This document shows, one piece after another, positions 11,196 through 20,803 of a stretch of DNA of 50,871 bases (its first letter is position 1; every line of letters begins with the position of its first letter). The translations under genes were made by a program, and so were the position numbers. The notes beneath the pieces are model-generated. The model searched no databases and was not told the origin of the DNA. It was given only the letters and a program-made list of their open reading frames with translations. This stretch comes from Halocafeteria seosinensis (taxonomy: Eukaryota > Sar > Bigyra > Bicosoecida), in assembly GCA_001687465.1 (NCBI GenBank), contig LVLI01000584.1, positions 1-50,871 on the forward strand, written 5' to 3'.

Positions 11196-12820
11196 ATGGA
11201 GCAGCAGCAGCAGCAGCAGTCTGGTCGACAGGGAGGCCAGAGCAAGAAAACACGATGGAGTCTGGCGCCGCCAGCTCCTCCTATTACCAAAGATCTCTAT
11301 AGAGCGTCCATTAAGGCACCTCCCCCTCCTCCGGGCAACCCACAACAGCGTGAGAAAGAGCGAGAACCTGCATCTACCGCCAAACAGGCTCCAAGAGGAG
11401 GAGGAGGAGACCCCAGGGAGAAGCGAAGCTCGTTCACCCGAGAGTCCCAAAAATCTTCGGAACCGCGGCGACGACTCTCCCAGGAAGAACGCGATGAGGA
11501 GAGAGCGAGAGCAGTAGCTGCTGCACGATCCAGTGAACTGGACTCGATGGTCTCCAGAGACCCGTTCACGAAACAAAAAGCTACAATGGTGAGCACGCAC
11601 TAGTACCTCCTCGCGTTGAAACTTTTTAACGTTACTGTGGTTATTGGATGGGATTACCGGTTTTGCTTTCCTGCAGAGCTTTATACGTGATCCATCTATG
11701 GATCGAACTCTACGACAAGTATGTCTAATTGTGCTTTGGGAACGTTCCGTTCTTTTAATCACTGCTTTCTGAATGTTTGAGGGACAGCTTAGAAATGACC
11801 GGGATCGCGGAATTAGTGAAGGGACTGAGGAGGATGACGAAGGCGATGGTGACAGCGACAAAGTGGAGCAGACAATGGAATCATTCAAAAAGACCCAAGA
11901 TACTTTGATGAAAACTCGACACGATTCCCAGGCTCAGTTTGAGTCGCTGTTGCGCCCGACCCAAAAGCAGCCACAGAGACAGACACAAATGGAACAAGAA
12001 GACAAGCAGGTGAAACAAGAAGACTACCGGGTGAAGCAAGAACAACGGGAATCTTCTCCTGCTCCAGGGCGCATGATGCCAACTGTTAAGTTCGCCCGCG
12101 GAGTAGATCAAATAGAGAAACTCTCTGTAGCTACTTCCCGTGGAACTGGCGGTCAAGGCACGGAAGGATTCTCACCAAGACGAAAGATGGACACGATGGT
12201 TAGCGATATCAAGATTCAACAACTTCGTGGGATATTTGCTGGATTTGATGAAAATCGAGATAACGTCCTCGAAAGAGAGTATGTAGTGTCATTGGCGAGG
12301 AGCAACGCGGCCGCTATTTAGTATACTCTTTATTATCACAGGGAAATTACGAATGCGTTGTTATCCCTCGGGATTAAACCGACGAAAGCACTTGTAAATC
12401 GGTTCTTCGGGAACTCTTCCTTGGAGGGATGTGTTGATCTAGCAACTGTAAGTAAAGCACCACCAAACGGAGACCCCACTCCCTATCAAGAGTTTCCGTT
12501 ACGTTGTATCCTTTGCGCAGTTTATTCGGACCAGTTTACAAGAAGTAGGGGATGCCGAATCGACCTTATCTGATGTTTCAAAGGCGTTTTCCCCGTTTGA
12601 CTACGACAAGACAGGAATTGTAGATGTTGGCACTCTAAGACATCTGCTTACTCAGGTTCAAACTGGCTCTGAGCTAACACAAGGGGAGGCTGATGACTTA
12701 CTGCAAATGATTGGCATAAATAGCGGATCCAACTTCAGGGACAAGTTGGACGCTCGAAAAGCCAACATAAACTATCGACAGCTAATTGATGCGATGATGT
12801 TTGCTCCAGAGCAAACGTAA
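11196..12820 (+). CDS. EF-hand protein with a long disordered N-terminus
   Basis: Join 11196-11588, 11677-11718, 11788-12278, 12342-12447, 12521-12820; 443 residues, all splice junctions in phase. It begins MEQQQQQQ, encoded by a CAG run. Residues 1-300 are charged and low-complexity (poly-P, RGGGG, EEDDEGDGD, Gln/Lys-rich segments). The C-terminal ~140 residues are calmodulin-like. EF-hand 1 has a full calcium loop, DENRDNVLEREE, which becomes visible only after splicing exons 3 and 4. A second loop, DYDKTGIVDVGT, has Thr where the bidentate Glu is expected and may bind calcium weakly or not at all. The C-terminal half could act like a centrin or myosin light chain, but the target is unknown. 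It ends 39 bases from the 3' end of COG3 on the other strand. Confidence 0.85.
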
Positions 12821-12859
12821 TGAAACCCTCTCAAAATACAATATATGCATTGCTGTCTA

Positions 12860-15730
12860 CTATTGGCCTGATGATGCACTCTTCTTGAGAGCCTCGGCAG
12901 CTTCTTGGGGCTCAACAGATTCTTCCTCACTTTGTTCAATGGCTCTTAGTAACTCCGTTATCTTCGGTTCTACCTTTTCTTTATAGCTTGCATCAAGTTC
13001 TAGCTGCAGCAAGCGGCGCCATTGAGTAAGGGCGTCATGTATGCTTTTCTGTATAGGCTTAAACAAAATGCCCTGGGTGGAAGACGATCCTAAATATACC
13101 GCCATTCGTTTCCTTAACATAGGAAGTTTAGTTTGAAGATTGTCGTCGATCTCTCCAGCAAGGTCACTCATTCGTCCTAGAGAGGGGATTTTCGAATGAT
13201 CAAATTTTGTCTCGCTTTGTGGTCCTTCTGTTTCTTCCGCTGAACCCGATTGAGAGGACTGCTGCGAGCTGACGATAAAACTGAGCAGTTCCCCCAGTAT
13301 CTCCTGTGACGCTCGTCGGATAAAGCTGTCACAAGAACTCTTCAAGATTAGCTCTAGATCACGCCGGGAATCAATAAGTTCTACGGTAACAGAAGGAAGA
13401 CCCTGTCCTAAGATGTACGAGATCCATGACGAGCCCTCATCGTTGCTCGTTGCAAACTCCCTTGGACTGGACGTTTCCTCAGAGACAGTATTTTGTCCTC
13501 GCCGCAGGAAAGAGCGGGAGAGAAGAGATACCAACGAAGATAATAACGAGGAGAGGGCCCCGACAGTGGTACTAAAGTCAACCGACCTTGACTTAGACTT
13601 CAAGTCTACGTTAAACGGAGCCAGCTGTTCTCGGAGAATCAAAAGATGTCGAATGAGAAACAGGTCGCCGTCATTCAGAGACTGGGTCCTGGCTACGAAC
13701 TGTGACCCCTTCACTAAGGCCTTACTGCAAGCGACTACTGCGTCTTGTGCCAGATCTTCAAAAGCTGATTTGTCCAATGTGCGATACAACTTCGACAGTG
13801 GAAGTAATGTGCGCTCCAGAGGGGGATACCAAGTTTCATACATAGATATAGTACCTGTTTGAGCACCAGCTTGATTCTGGACGGACGAAACGTTGGAGTC
13901 CTGCTGCGTGTAGTAAGCTATCAGAATATCTGGATAGTGAATGAGTTTATCTTCGTCTCCTTCGGCATTCCCTCGCAGATACTCAGAAGGGGACGCTGAA
14001 GCAATCGCATCGACGAGGTCAGTCTGCGCCCTGAAGAGAAGCCGTTCTTGGGCATCTCCCATAAGTTCGCGGACTGCTATCTTTAGTGCTTCAGCCGACA
14101 TGCCTCTGGGTCGGATGAAGCCTTCAATGACCTCCTCCTTAAGGGTTAGTATAACTTCACAAAGCATATCCAAGTCCTCCAATACAAGAATCACTGGACG
14201 CATACTGTCTACAAGTGCAGAGCTTAAGTCTTTCAATGCATCGCGGACGATATCCACCGTGCCTGGAGGAACAAAACCAGCATGCGTATAGTGAGACTTT
14301 TCTCCACGAACTGCTACAACAGAAGGATCCAATAATTTCTGACTGACACGGCTAAACTTTGTGCAAAGGCTATGGAACAACTCGTATTCATCGCAAACAA
14401 CGCGAAGCATAAAATGGCAGTTTTTTCGGATCAGTTCCAAGAGCCATGAAAACTTTTCTGAGGATTTGTAGAAGGAATCTGCAATTTTTTCTTCAGCAGC
14501 GGCTATAGTGGATCCGAGGGAGCGTATATGCTTCTTGTGCTCCCTTATAGAATTTCTAAGATGAGCCAAGACGAAGGGTTGCAGTACTGCCACCCGCTGT
14601 TCCATGAAATACGAGTGCACAGAGAGAAGCTTTGAGTAACTCTCAGTGCTAGTGTCCTGACACCGAAGGTGGAGCTGCAGAAGCGGGGGCATCAGTTCTT
14701 GGCACGCATTGCGAAACCGTACATACATAATGGAGCTGACACGGGCGTCCATCAACGTGGGCTTTTCCTCAGGAAGGTGTGCCCCATGCCGAAGATGTAA
14801 TTTATTCGCGTTGTCTTGCACCTGGCGTACACACTGCTGAATCTTTTGAATACAGGTGTTCCGACAACGCTCTAATGTCATTGCTCGCAATGTAAGATAG
14901 CGTTCCAAAAATACCGACGCATCTCTGTATTGGGTGTGTTTCTGAAGAAACGCCACTGCTTGGTCAATTTGAGTGAGGCTTTTGGCGAACAAAACTTCAT
15001 CCTCTTTAACTATACGGTCGCCCAGAGACATCAATTCCTCATGCGTCATGACGCTTTCTTTCACGATTGCGTAGGATGAAGCAGAGTTTGACTCGACTTC
15101 TTCCGGGCTGCTTTGAATCAGCTTGTCTTCTTTGTCCATTTCCATACGCTTTCTAAAGCTCTGTTGGATGCGTCGAATCTCCTCGAGTGGCATGATGTTC
15201 CCATAGTACTGTGTGGCGCTTCCAGTGGGAGTTAATGCCAAGGTCAACGGACCTAAGACATCGAAATGAAATAAAGGCTTTGCGATTCTTTGAGCGGTGG
15301 ATGTCAGCTTGGCGTACTCGCGCATGAGTGTATCGCACTTATCGTGAAGCCTCTGTGTGGATTCATTGATGGAGCGATGACGTTCTTCGAGATTTTGAAG
15401 CTCCCCAATGGAATCCGTTACAAGGTCAAGAACTGTCGAAATCTGTGCGTAGCGGCGGTACGATTCCTTGACCAATTCATCCAAATGAACCATTGCGCCT
15501 CCGTCATCCTCGGCCTCTTCATCCTCCTCATCACTTTCCAGGGAATCGACATCACCTTCGGCATGCGATGCTTGTTTATCCTCCTCATAAGAATTGGCAG
15601 TTACTGTTGAGGAAGCACAGGAATTGTAACACTGGTACATGCTCAAGAGATCATCGCCCACGAGTAGTGTGTTGCTGCCACCGCTGGATTGAGGCTCCGG
15701 CAGTTCGGGCGTATAATCACTCCACTGCAT
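12860..15730 (-). CDS. COG3: Conserved oligomeric Golgi complex subunit 3 (COG3/Sec34)
   Basis: One uninterrupted frame of 956 residues with ATG at 15,730. COG3 is in lobe A of the COG tethering complex, which holds retrograde intra-Golgi vesicles for fusion and so keeps Golgi enzymes in place. The diagnostic Sec34 region is at about residues 95-190: a helical run (LVTDSIGELQNLEERHRSI), then STQRLHDKCDTLMREYAKL, then the 'LFHFDVLGPLT' turn. The rest is helical with many charged residues, as in CATCHR-family tethers. Acidic low-complexity follows the N-terminus (SLESDEEDEEAEDD). Length is in the usual 800-950 range. It is intronless while neighbours have up to four introns. It converges on the EF-hand gene and diverges from the ankyrin-PH gene (298-base gap). 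Confidence 0.85.
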   Translation of the reverse strand: MQWSDYTPELPEPQSSGGSNTLLVGDDLLSMYQCYNSCASSTVTANSYEEDKQASHAEGDVDSLESDEEDEEAEDDGGAMVHLDELVKESYRRYAQISTVLDLVTDSIGELQNLEERHRSINESTQRLHDKCDTLMREYAKLTSTAQRIAKPLFHFDVLGPLTLALTPTGSATQYYGNIMPLEEIRRIQQSFRKRMEMDKEDKLIQSSPEEVESNSASSYAIVKESVMTHEELMSLGDRIVKEDEVLFAKSLTQIDQAVAFLQKHTQYRDASVFLERYLTLRAMTLERCRNTCIQKIQQCVRQVQDNANKLHLRHGAHLPEEKPTLMDARVSSIMYVRFRNACQELMPPLLQLHLRCQDTSTESYSKLLSVHSYFMEQRVAVLQPFVLAHLRNSIREHKKHIRSLGSTIAAAEEKIADSFYKSSEKFSWLLELIRKNCHFMLRVVCDEYELFHSLCTKFSRVSQKLLDPSVVAVRGEKSHYTHAGFVPPGTVDIVRDALKDLSSALVDSMRPVILVLEDLDMLCEVILTLKEEVIEGFIRPRGMSAEALKIAVRELMGDAQERLLFRAQTDLVDAIASASPSEYLRGNAEGDEDKLIHYPDILIAYYTQQDSNVSSVQNQAGAQTGTISMYETWYPPLERTLLPLSKLYRTLDKSAFEDLAQDAVVACSKALVKGSQFVARTQSLNDGDLFLIRHLLILREQLAPFNVDLKSKSRSVDFSTTVGALSSLLSSLVSLLSRSFLRRGQNTVSEETSSPREFATSNDEGSSWISYILGQGLPSVTVELIDSRRDLELILKSSCDSFIRRASQEILGELLSFIVSSQQSSQSGSAEETEGPQSETKFDHSKIPSLGRMSDLAGEIDDNLQTKLPMLRKRMAVYLGSSSTQGILFKPIQKSIHDALTQWRRLLQLELDASYKEKVEPKITELLRAIEQSEEESVEPQEAAEALKKSASSGQ

Positions 15731-16028
15731 CCTTGAATTGATCTAATGGTGCATCTAGTAATACATCCGTGATTCCACCCAAAGAGGTTGCCCACCGGAT
15801 GAGCATATGTAGACCCACATAACAAGAAGAATTCTTGTCTCTGTTGGCTGTGTAGGGCATCCGGGCTATAAGCCCGGGACCATGGTGTTACATCCGGGCC
15901 CTCAGTCCGGATGTCCAGGCCCACGGAAGAATCATATAAGACCGCGTTGATAACAATGCGACAAGTAGATCCTGTGGATGTTATAGGAATTGCGTGTATG
16001 TCGTCAATGGTGGTATCTTGTGCATGGA
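15731..16028. promoter_or_regulatory. Divergent promoter region, COG3 / ankyrin-PH
   Basis: These 298 bases lie between two head-to-head starts. They contain a local near-repeat of CATCCGGGC-type words at about 15,858-15,915 (CATCCGGGCTATAAGCCCGG, then CATCCGGGCCC, then GTCCGGATGTCC), partly palindromic. No known site is assigned. Confidence 0.35.
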
Positions 16029-17928
16029 ATGCTGTCATCGACCTTTGAGTCCATATACAAAACCCACCGCACGGGGAACGGGAGCATACAAGATGTCGTA
16101 TTACAGGCGATAGAGGATATTTTACGTCAAAACAGTAACGACAGCCTAAAGGCAGCTTCTCAGATATGCGCAAATGAGACGGCAAAAGATGAGGTATGTT
16201 GCTTTTCCTCCTCGCTGTGGAACACCCGGAAGTGCAGCGAGTGTGCGCAAGTTGAAGATGTTACCACCGTTTTTGTAATTATTGTTTAGGGGCGACTATA
16301 GGGGACCGTAGTTCCCAGGTGTCGGGTGACCAAGTTCATTTCACCGAACGACTTCATGCGTGCAGGCTGGGAGGACTTTATTACATTGGGCTGCGGCAGA
16401 GAATGCCGTCGATGCTACCAAGAAGCTCTGCGAGATCGTAGGTAGTGAGAAGGGATTACTAGAATGCAAAACCAAGGGAGGAAATACACCGTTAGCCCGA
16501 GCTGCCGCCTATGGAAGTGATGAAGTTATTAGGGTGCTTCTACAATACAAGGCCGATCTAACCACCGTCAATAATGAAAAGTGTACACCGCTCATTCGCG
16601 CAGCGAGATGGGGACATAGTAGAACAGTTGAATTGCTATTAAAGCATGGCTCGCCTGTTGACAGAAAGGACTCGTCTGGACGAAGTGCGTTCGACTGGGC
16701 TCAATATAAGCAGTTTACAGATGTGGTAGACCAGCTAGACAAAGCAAGGAAAGCGCAGATAGCATCAAATATAGCATCCTTGGCAGCTGGGAAGACGAAA
16801 AAGAAGGAGACCCGAAGCAGCACGACGTCCGACGCTGGGGTTGCCTCGACGTCCCAGACCCAAACAGCTACCACGCAGGCCTCACACTCCCACACAACCA
16901 GTCATCAACAAGATACAAGCGGAGAGCAGGGATCGGCAAGTTCGGCTACGACAACGAAGGCTGATGTTGGAGAACCATCAACGGTTAGCACTGGGCGATC
17001 TCAAACAGCTGCCTCGCAGCACCAACGAGCGACTACTGCCAAACAACAGCGGACTAGCGCAAGTTCGCATCGCTCATCGAATACCACTGTCTCACGCAAG
17101 GAATCGCCAACGCCGTCTGCTGCGGCTAATCAGGCTAGCAGTCAAACATCGGTGTCTGCGTCTACTCCTCCACCACCACCCCCCACTCCCTCAAGTGGAG
17201 GTGGATCTTCACGAGACGTAAATGGGGGGGAAACCACGCCACCACCCCCTCCACCTGGTGAACCTCGGAAATCTTCTCAGGCTCGCACAAAGTTACATGG
17301 AAACGGTGAAGCTAAACCTACAACTAGCTCCATGAAACTTAGCGCGTCGTCAAGACAGGAGAGCGCACCAGCTCACATGTCTTCGGAACCCGGGTCCTCT
17401 TTAGCTGGTGGCCGCCACGATACATCAGGGGGAAACGGACTTGTTAACCAGTATTCGGAAGCCGGGATAAGCGAATCTGAAGAAGATAGCGATTTTGTAG
17501 ACCCGAAGCAGCCCGGGGCTCCACCAGCACGGCTCACTAGTCGCTCCATTTGTTCTTCTGGGGGTTCGCGCTTTGGTATGCCAATGCGCGTAGAAGGTTG
17601 GCTAGCTAAACATGGACATATTATAAAAAACTGGAAAAATCGTTGGTTTGTGCTAGAGTCGCGAACGATGTGGTACTATGCTAAGAAAGGAGAACCGCGA
17701 AGCAAAGCGAAGGGCGTTATACGACTTGATGAAAAGGCAAAAGCGTATATTGATGAAAGCCCATCGAAACCACCTAACTGCTTTATTGTAGCTACATCCC
17801 AAAAGAAGTACGTAATGCAAGCGGCGGATGAAGAGGAAGCAGATGACTGGGTCGCTGCAATACAAAACAACCTCAAAACCGTTCACCCTTCCTTAGCACA
17901 TCCTAAATACGATCGAATTGATGGTTAA
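16029..17928 (+). CDS. Ankyrin-repeat and PH-domain protein
   Basis: Join 16029-16193 and 16366-17928; 575 residues, phase-0 intron (GTATGT...GCAG). Splicing creates the first ankyrin repeat, KDE+AGRTLLHWAAAENAV. At least three repeats follow to about residue 165 (GGNTPLARAAAYGSDEVIRV, CTPLIRAARWGHSRTVELLL, SGRSAFDWAQY). Residues ~180-450 are Ser/Thr/Gln-rich with two proline tracts (PPPPPPTP and PPPPPPGEP) that could bind SH3, WW or profilin. The C-terminus is a PH domain at about 462-560 (VEGWLAKHGHIIKNWKNRWF; WYYAKKGEP; conserved Trp in DDWVAAIQ), suggesting phosphoinositide-dependent membrane recruitment. Likely a membrane or cytoskeleton adaptor. The order resembles some ArfGAP and ASAP-type adaptors, but no ArfGAP zinc finger is present. 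Confidence 0.88.
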
Positions 17929-17982
17929 ATTTCAGCAGCTGTGTTTCAATATAACTCATTCTACGATACTGCTATGGTATAG

Positions 17983-18839
17983 CTAATAAATATGACCATG
18001 TGGGAATTCAACCCCTCTCTTTCTCGGCTCCCTTCTAGTTACTGCCTCCTCCAACGTAGACTTCCTCTGTACGCACTGTGGTTTTCTCTCCCCAGTTTTC
18101 CTAGACGTGTCAACTGGCTTATGCTTTGATGAAAGAAAGAGCGACTTAATCCTGGCCTGTGGTATACGCATCAGATGAACACTTAAAACGCTAAAGCGCT
18201 CACCCAACCTAGTTACATTCTTACCTGTCTTTCATCCCTAACTTGGCGGGATATGTTTGGTTCCCTTAGTTGTTTCAGATTTGTGAGGTGCCAAGTTTGC
18301 ATCGATCCTATCAGAGCGTCAATGTGGTCTTCCATGCCCTGCGCTGCTAATTCGTCCCGACCTGGAAATTCCGCGTCGTCGTGCTCACCTACGGCCTCGA
18401 CGCTCGTGACTTTCGTTCGTTTCTCCATGGGTATCCCATTCGTAGAGACTGTGGAGCCGGTCACACCTTCAAAACTTAACCTCCTTGGGTAAGGCATATT
18501 GTAGCAGGGAGTTGTGGTGGATTCCGCGTGGCCTTGCTCGGAATTGCAATAGACCGGATGGTAGCGACGCTGATGCTCCGTCACCAGTTGGCTTTCCGTG
18601 CTGGATTTCGGCCCATTGGCACCTTTATGTGTAGGATCTGAAGTACTTGGACTCTGTGCAAAAGTTGCAAATGGCGTCCCCTCGTGCTTGACTGGAGCTG
18701 AATACCCCGCTGCTACAACCGAGTGCTGGGAGACAGCCGTCGCAAACGACGGTCCCTCCGATGCAGGTTGTTGCATCATGGTGCGCAGTCTCAGAAGTCG
18801 ACGGCAGATATCCCCGTCATCTCTGACGATACTGCACAT
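17983..18839 (-). CDS. Hypothetical protein (2 exons)
   Basis: Proposed minus-strand join 18225-18839 and 17983-18156; 262 residues, phase-0 intron with donor GTAAGA and acceptor CCACAG. The N-terminal segment MCSIVRDDGDICRRLLRLRTMMQQ is helical. The middle is Ser/Thr/Pro-rich and disordered. A short helix (MEDHIDALIGSMQTWHLTNL) precedes the intron, and the tail is basic (RKSTLEEAVTRREPRKRG). I recognise no family; composition suggests a nuclear or regulatory protein. The start is uncertain: an ATTATTATGTGCAG just upstream could also be an acceptor for a further 5' exon. It converges on the ankyrin-PH gene, 54 bases between stop codons. Confidence 0.5.
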
Positions 18840-19296
18840 AATAATACATTCAGTAGAACTCTTCAAGTTGTGAATTCAGTCTCGGCAACTTCAAGGGCTC
18901 TACAAGAATCCAAGTTGCAGCTTGCAAAGTGCCCAACGCAGAAAACTGTAGCATCACTCCGTTTCGATTGGTAAACTGTGCAGCGTCGAGAGAAAGCAAT
19001 TTGGCAGTATTAGAACTGTGCCCATAGAGGGAGCAGGGACTCCCAGGGAGGAAGTTACAAGTGATCGCGCACACTGGCGAGAATTGGTGCAGAGCAACGT
19101 GATAAATTGAAGTAGGTGCGGTATGATAAAAATGCAGATCAACGCATATATTGGGACCAAAATTGCTCTTATGTCGGAAGGATGATGACCTAAGCGAACG
19201 GTGCTTCAAAATGCAGCGTTTGCATAACAGGCACCACCCAATAACGGTTTCCTTTGCATACATTCAGAAATCCCACTAACCCTACCTGTATGGCCG
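18840..19296. other. Intergenic, no clear gene
   Basis: About 457 bases between the unknown gene and the 3' end of thymidine kinase. An open frame on the minus strand lacks a recognisable domain and may be a 5' leader or missed first exon of the gene at 17,983-18,839. Confidence 0.4.
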
Positions 19297-20336
19297 TCAT
19301 AGATCAGACGAAAACACAGGTGTACCTAGACATGGATCTGATGTTCCACTCTCCTGTCCTGGAGTGTTCTCTCGAGTGCGTGAGAGCGTCAACCGAGAGC
19401 CAGGGTCCGTATCTCGGTTACTCACATCGTTCAGCACGCGGCCCTGGTTCTTAGTTGGGGTCGCATATAGATCGCGATCATTCATTGCTATATCGTCGTT
19501 GGTATGATGCACTGTATGGAAACAGCGACGACACATTGGCAAGTACTTGTCATCCGATCCGATTACTTCGACGTCAGTTTCGTTACTGATTCGTTTTGAA
19601 TAAGGGGCTTCTAAGCCACAGCATGCACACACTGCCGTCAGATGGTCAATACGATCGGCCAGGGGTATAGCTTCCATTACAGCACCGAAGCCCTGTAAGC
19701 AACGAGAAATGATATCAAACATGATAAACTCGTCTCCGATGATGCGGGACTTCCATAAGTCTTGTGCTACTTACCTTTCTTTCGAATGTGCCGTTCAAGG
19801 CTGAAACAATTACCACTTTCCCATGACATGCAAATCTGTCGATTGCTTCCGGAAGGTCTGGGAAGAATTGCCCCTCATCGACGGCAATGACATCATAGCT
19901 TCGCCAATCTTGGGGGCATTCTTCGAGAGAGTTTACAGCGACTGCCGGTATTTGATCCTGGTCATGCGTGGAGATAGCGTGCTCAGAATACCGAGTATCT
20001 TTCTGCGAATACAAAGTAAAGTCAAAATAATAGGGCGCGCTTCCATCAGCAAAATTCAAATGCTCAAAAAAGATATGCGACTTTAACGGTCGCTCGCCTT
20101 ACCTTGTATTTCAATAATAACACCTTTCTCTTGGAGTATTTAAAGCGGCGCACTCTTCGCAATAATTCCGTGGATTTGCCGCTAAACATGGGGCCCAAAA
20201 TCAGCTGGATCTCCCCGAGAAAAGGTGGGAAAACAGCGGCATCCCCTTCAGCTTGCATCACCCGCAGTGTTTTCTCGTTCGCATGGGTGGTACATTGGGG
20301 GCTATTGCTGCCCGAAATAGAGCTCGATGGCATCAT
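19297..20336 (-). CDS. TK1: Thymidine kinase, type II (TK1 family)
   Basis: Minus-strand join 20103-20336, 19775-20002, 19297-19692; 285 residues, all introns phase 0. The enzyme makes dTMP from thymidine and ATP (pyrimidine salvage). The P-loop GPMFSGKST is at residues 48-56. The exon 1-2 joint restores the conserved DTRYS region. Exon 2 carries [12 protein letters not shown] with the catalytic Glu. Exon 3 has the lasso region ([20 protein letters not shown]) and zinc-ligand pairs CACC and CRRC, the structural zinc site of TK1-type enzymes. A ~40-residue N-terminal extension and a ~60-residue Ser/Thr/Asp-rich C-terminal tail go beyond the catalytic core; the vertebrate C-tail is involved in cell-cycle control, but I see no KEN box here. 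Confidence 0.95.
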
Positions 20337-20803
20337 TCTGTCTCCTATACGACGAAGATAGACACGTCCATATTTCACATTAACACAACAAGCCTGAAAT
20401 TTCCGCTACAGTGTGAAATCCTGGTGTATACCGTATGCGACGAGCTGGACTCCCATTTGAATTCTACTGTAGCCCCTCAGCTTCACAAGATGAAGAATCA
20501 CAGTAATACAACCACAGTGATGCATGAAAAGACTAAATAGTCAGGGAAATATAAATCAGCTGTTGTACACCTACCAAGTGTTTTATTGTCGAGGCAGTTA
20601 ATTTGTAATAGCGCGTTGCGGGTTTCAACTTGTAGGAATTGCGACGCAACTCTTGTCACTTCCCGCAATTGTGTACAACTTGGATGTCTAGAGCTTGCGA
20701 AAGAACTGTGCGGCCAAATACTGGCTTTCGATGTTGCATACAGTTCGTGGTGTGAAAGTGAAAAGTAACTCGCTGGTCACACCATCTCAACTCCACGGTT
20801 GGG
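20337..20803. other. Intergenic between CTC1-like gene and TK1
   Basis: A 467-base gap between two minus-strand genes. It holds the TK1 upstream region and the 3' flank of the CTC1-like gene. Nothing else is recognised. Confidence 0.45.

Noticed and set aside
11139-11888. Long minus-strand frame opposite the first exons of the EF-hand gene
   Set aside because: Ser/Arg/Leu-rich composition is the mirror of the plus-strand low-complexity coding sequence; the plus-strand exons splice in phase.
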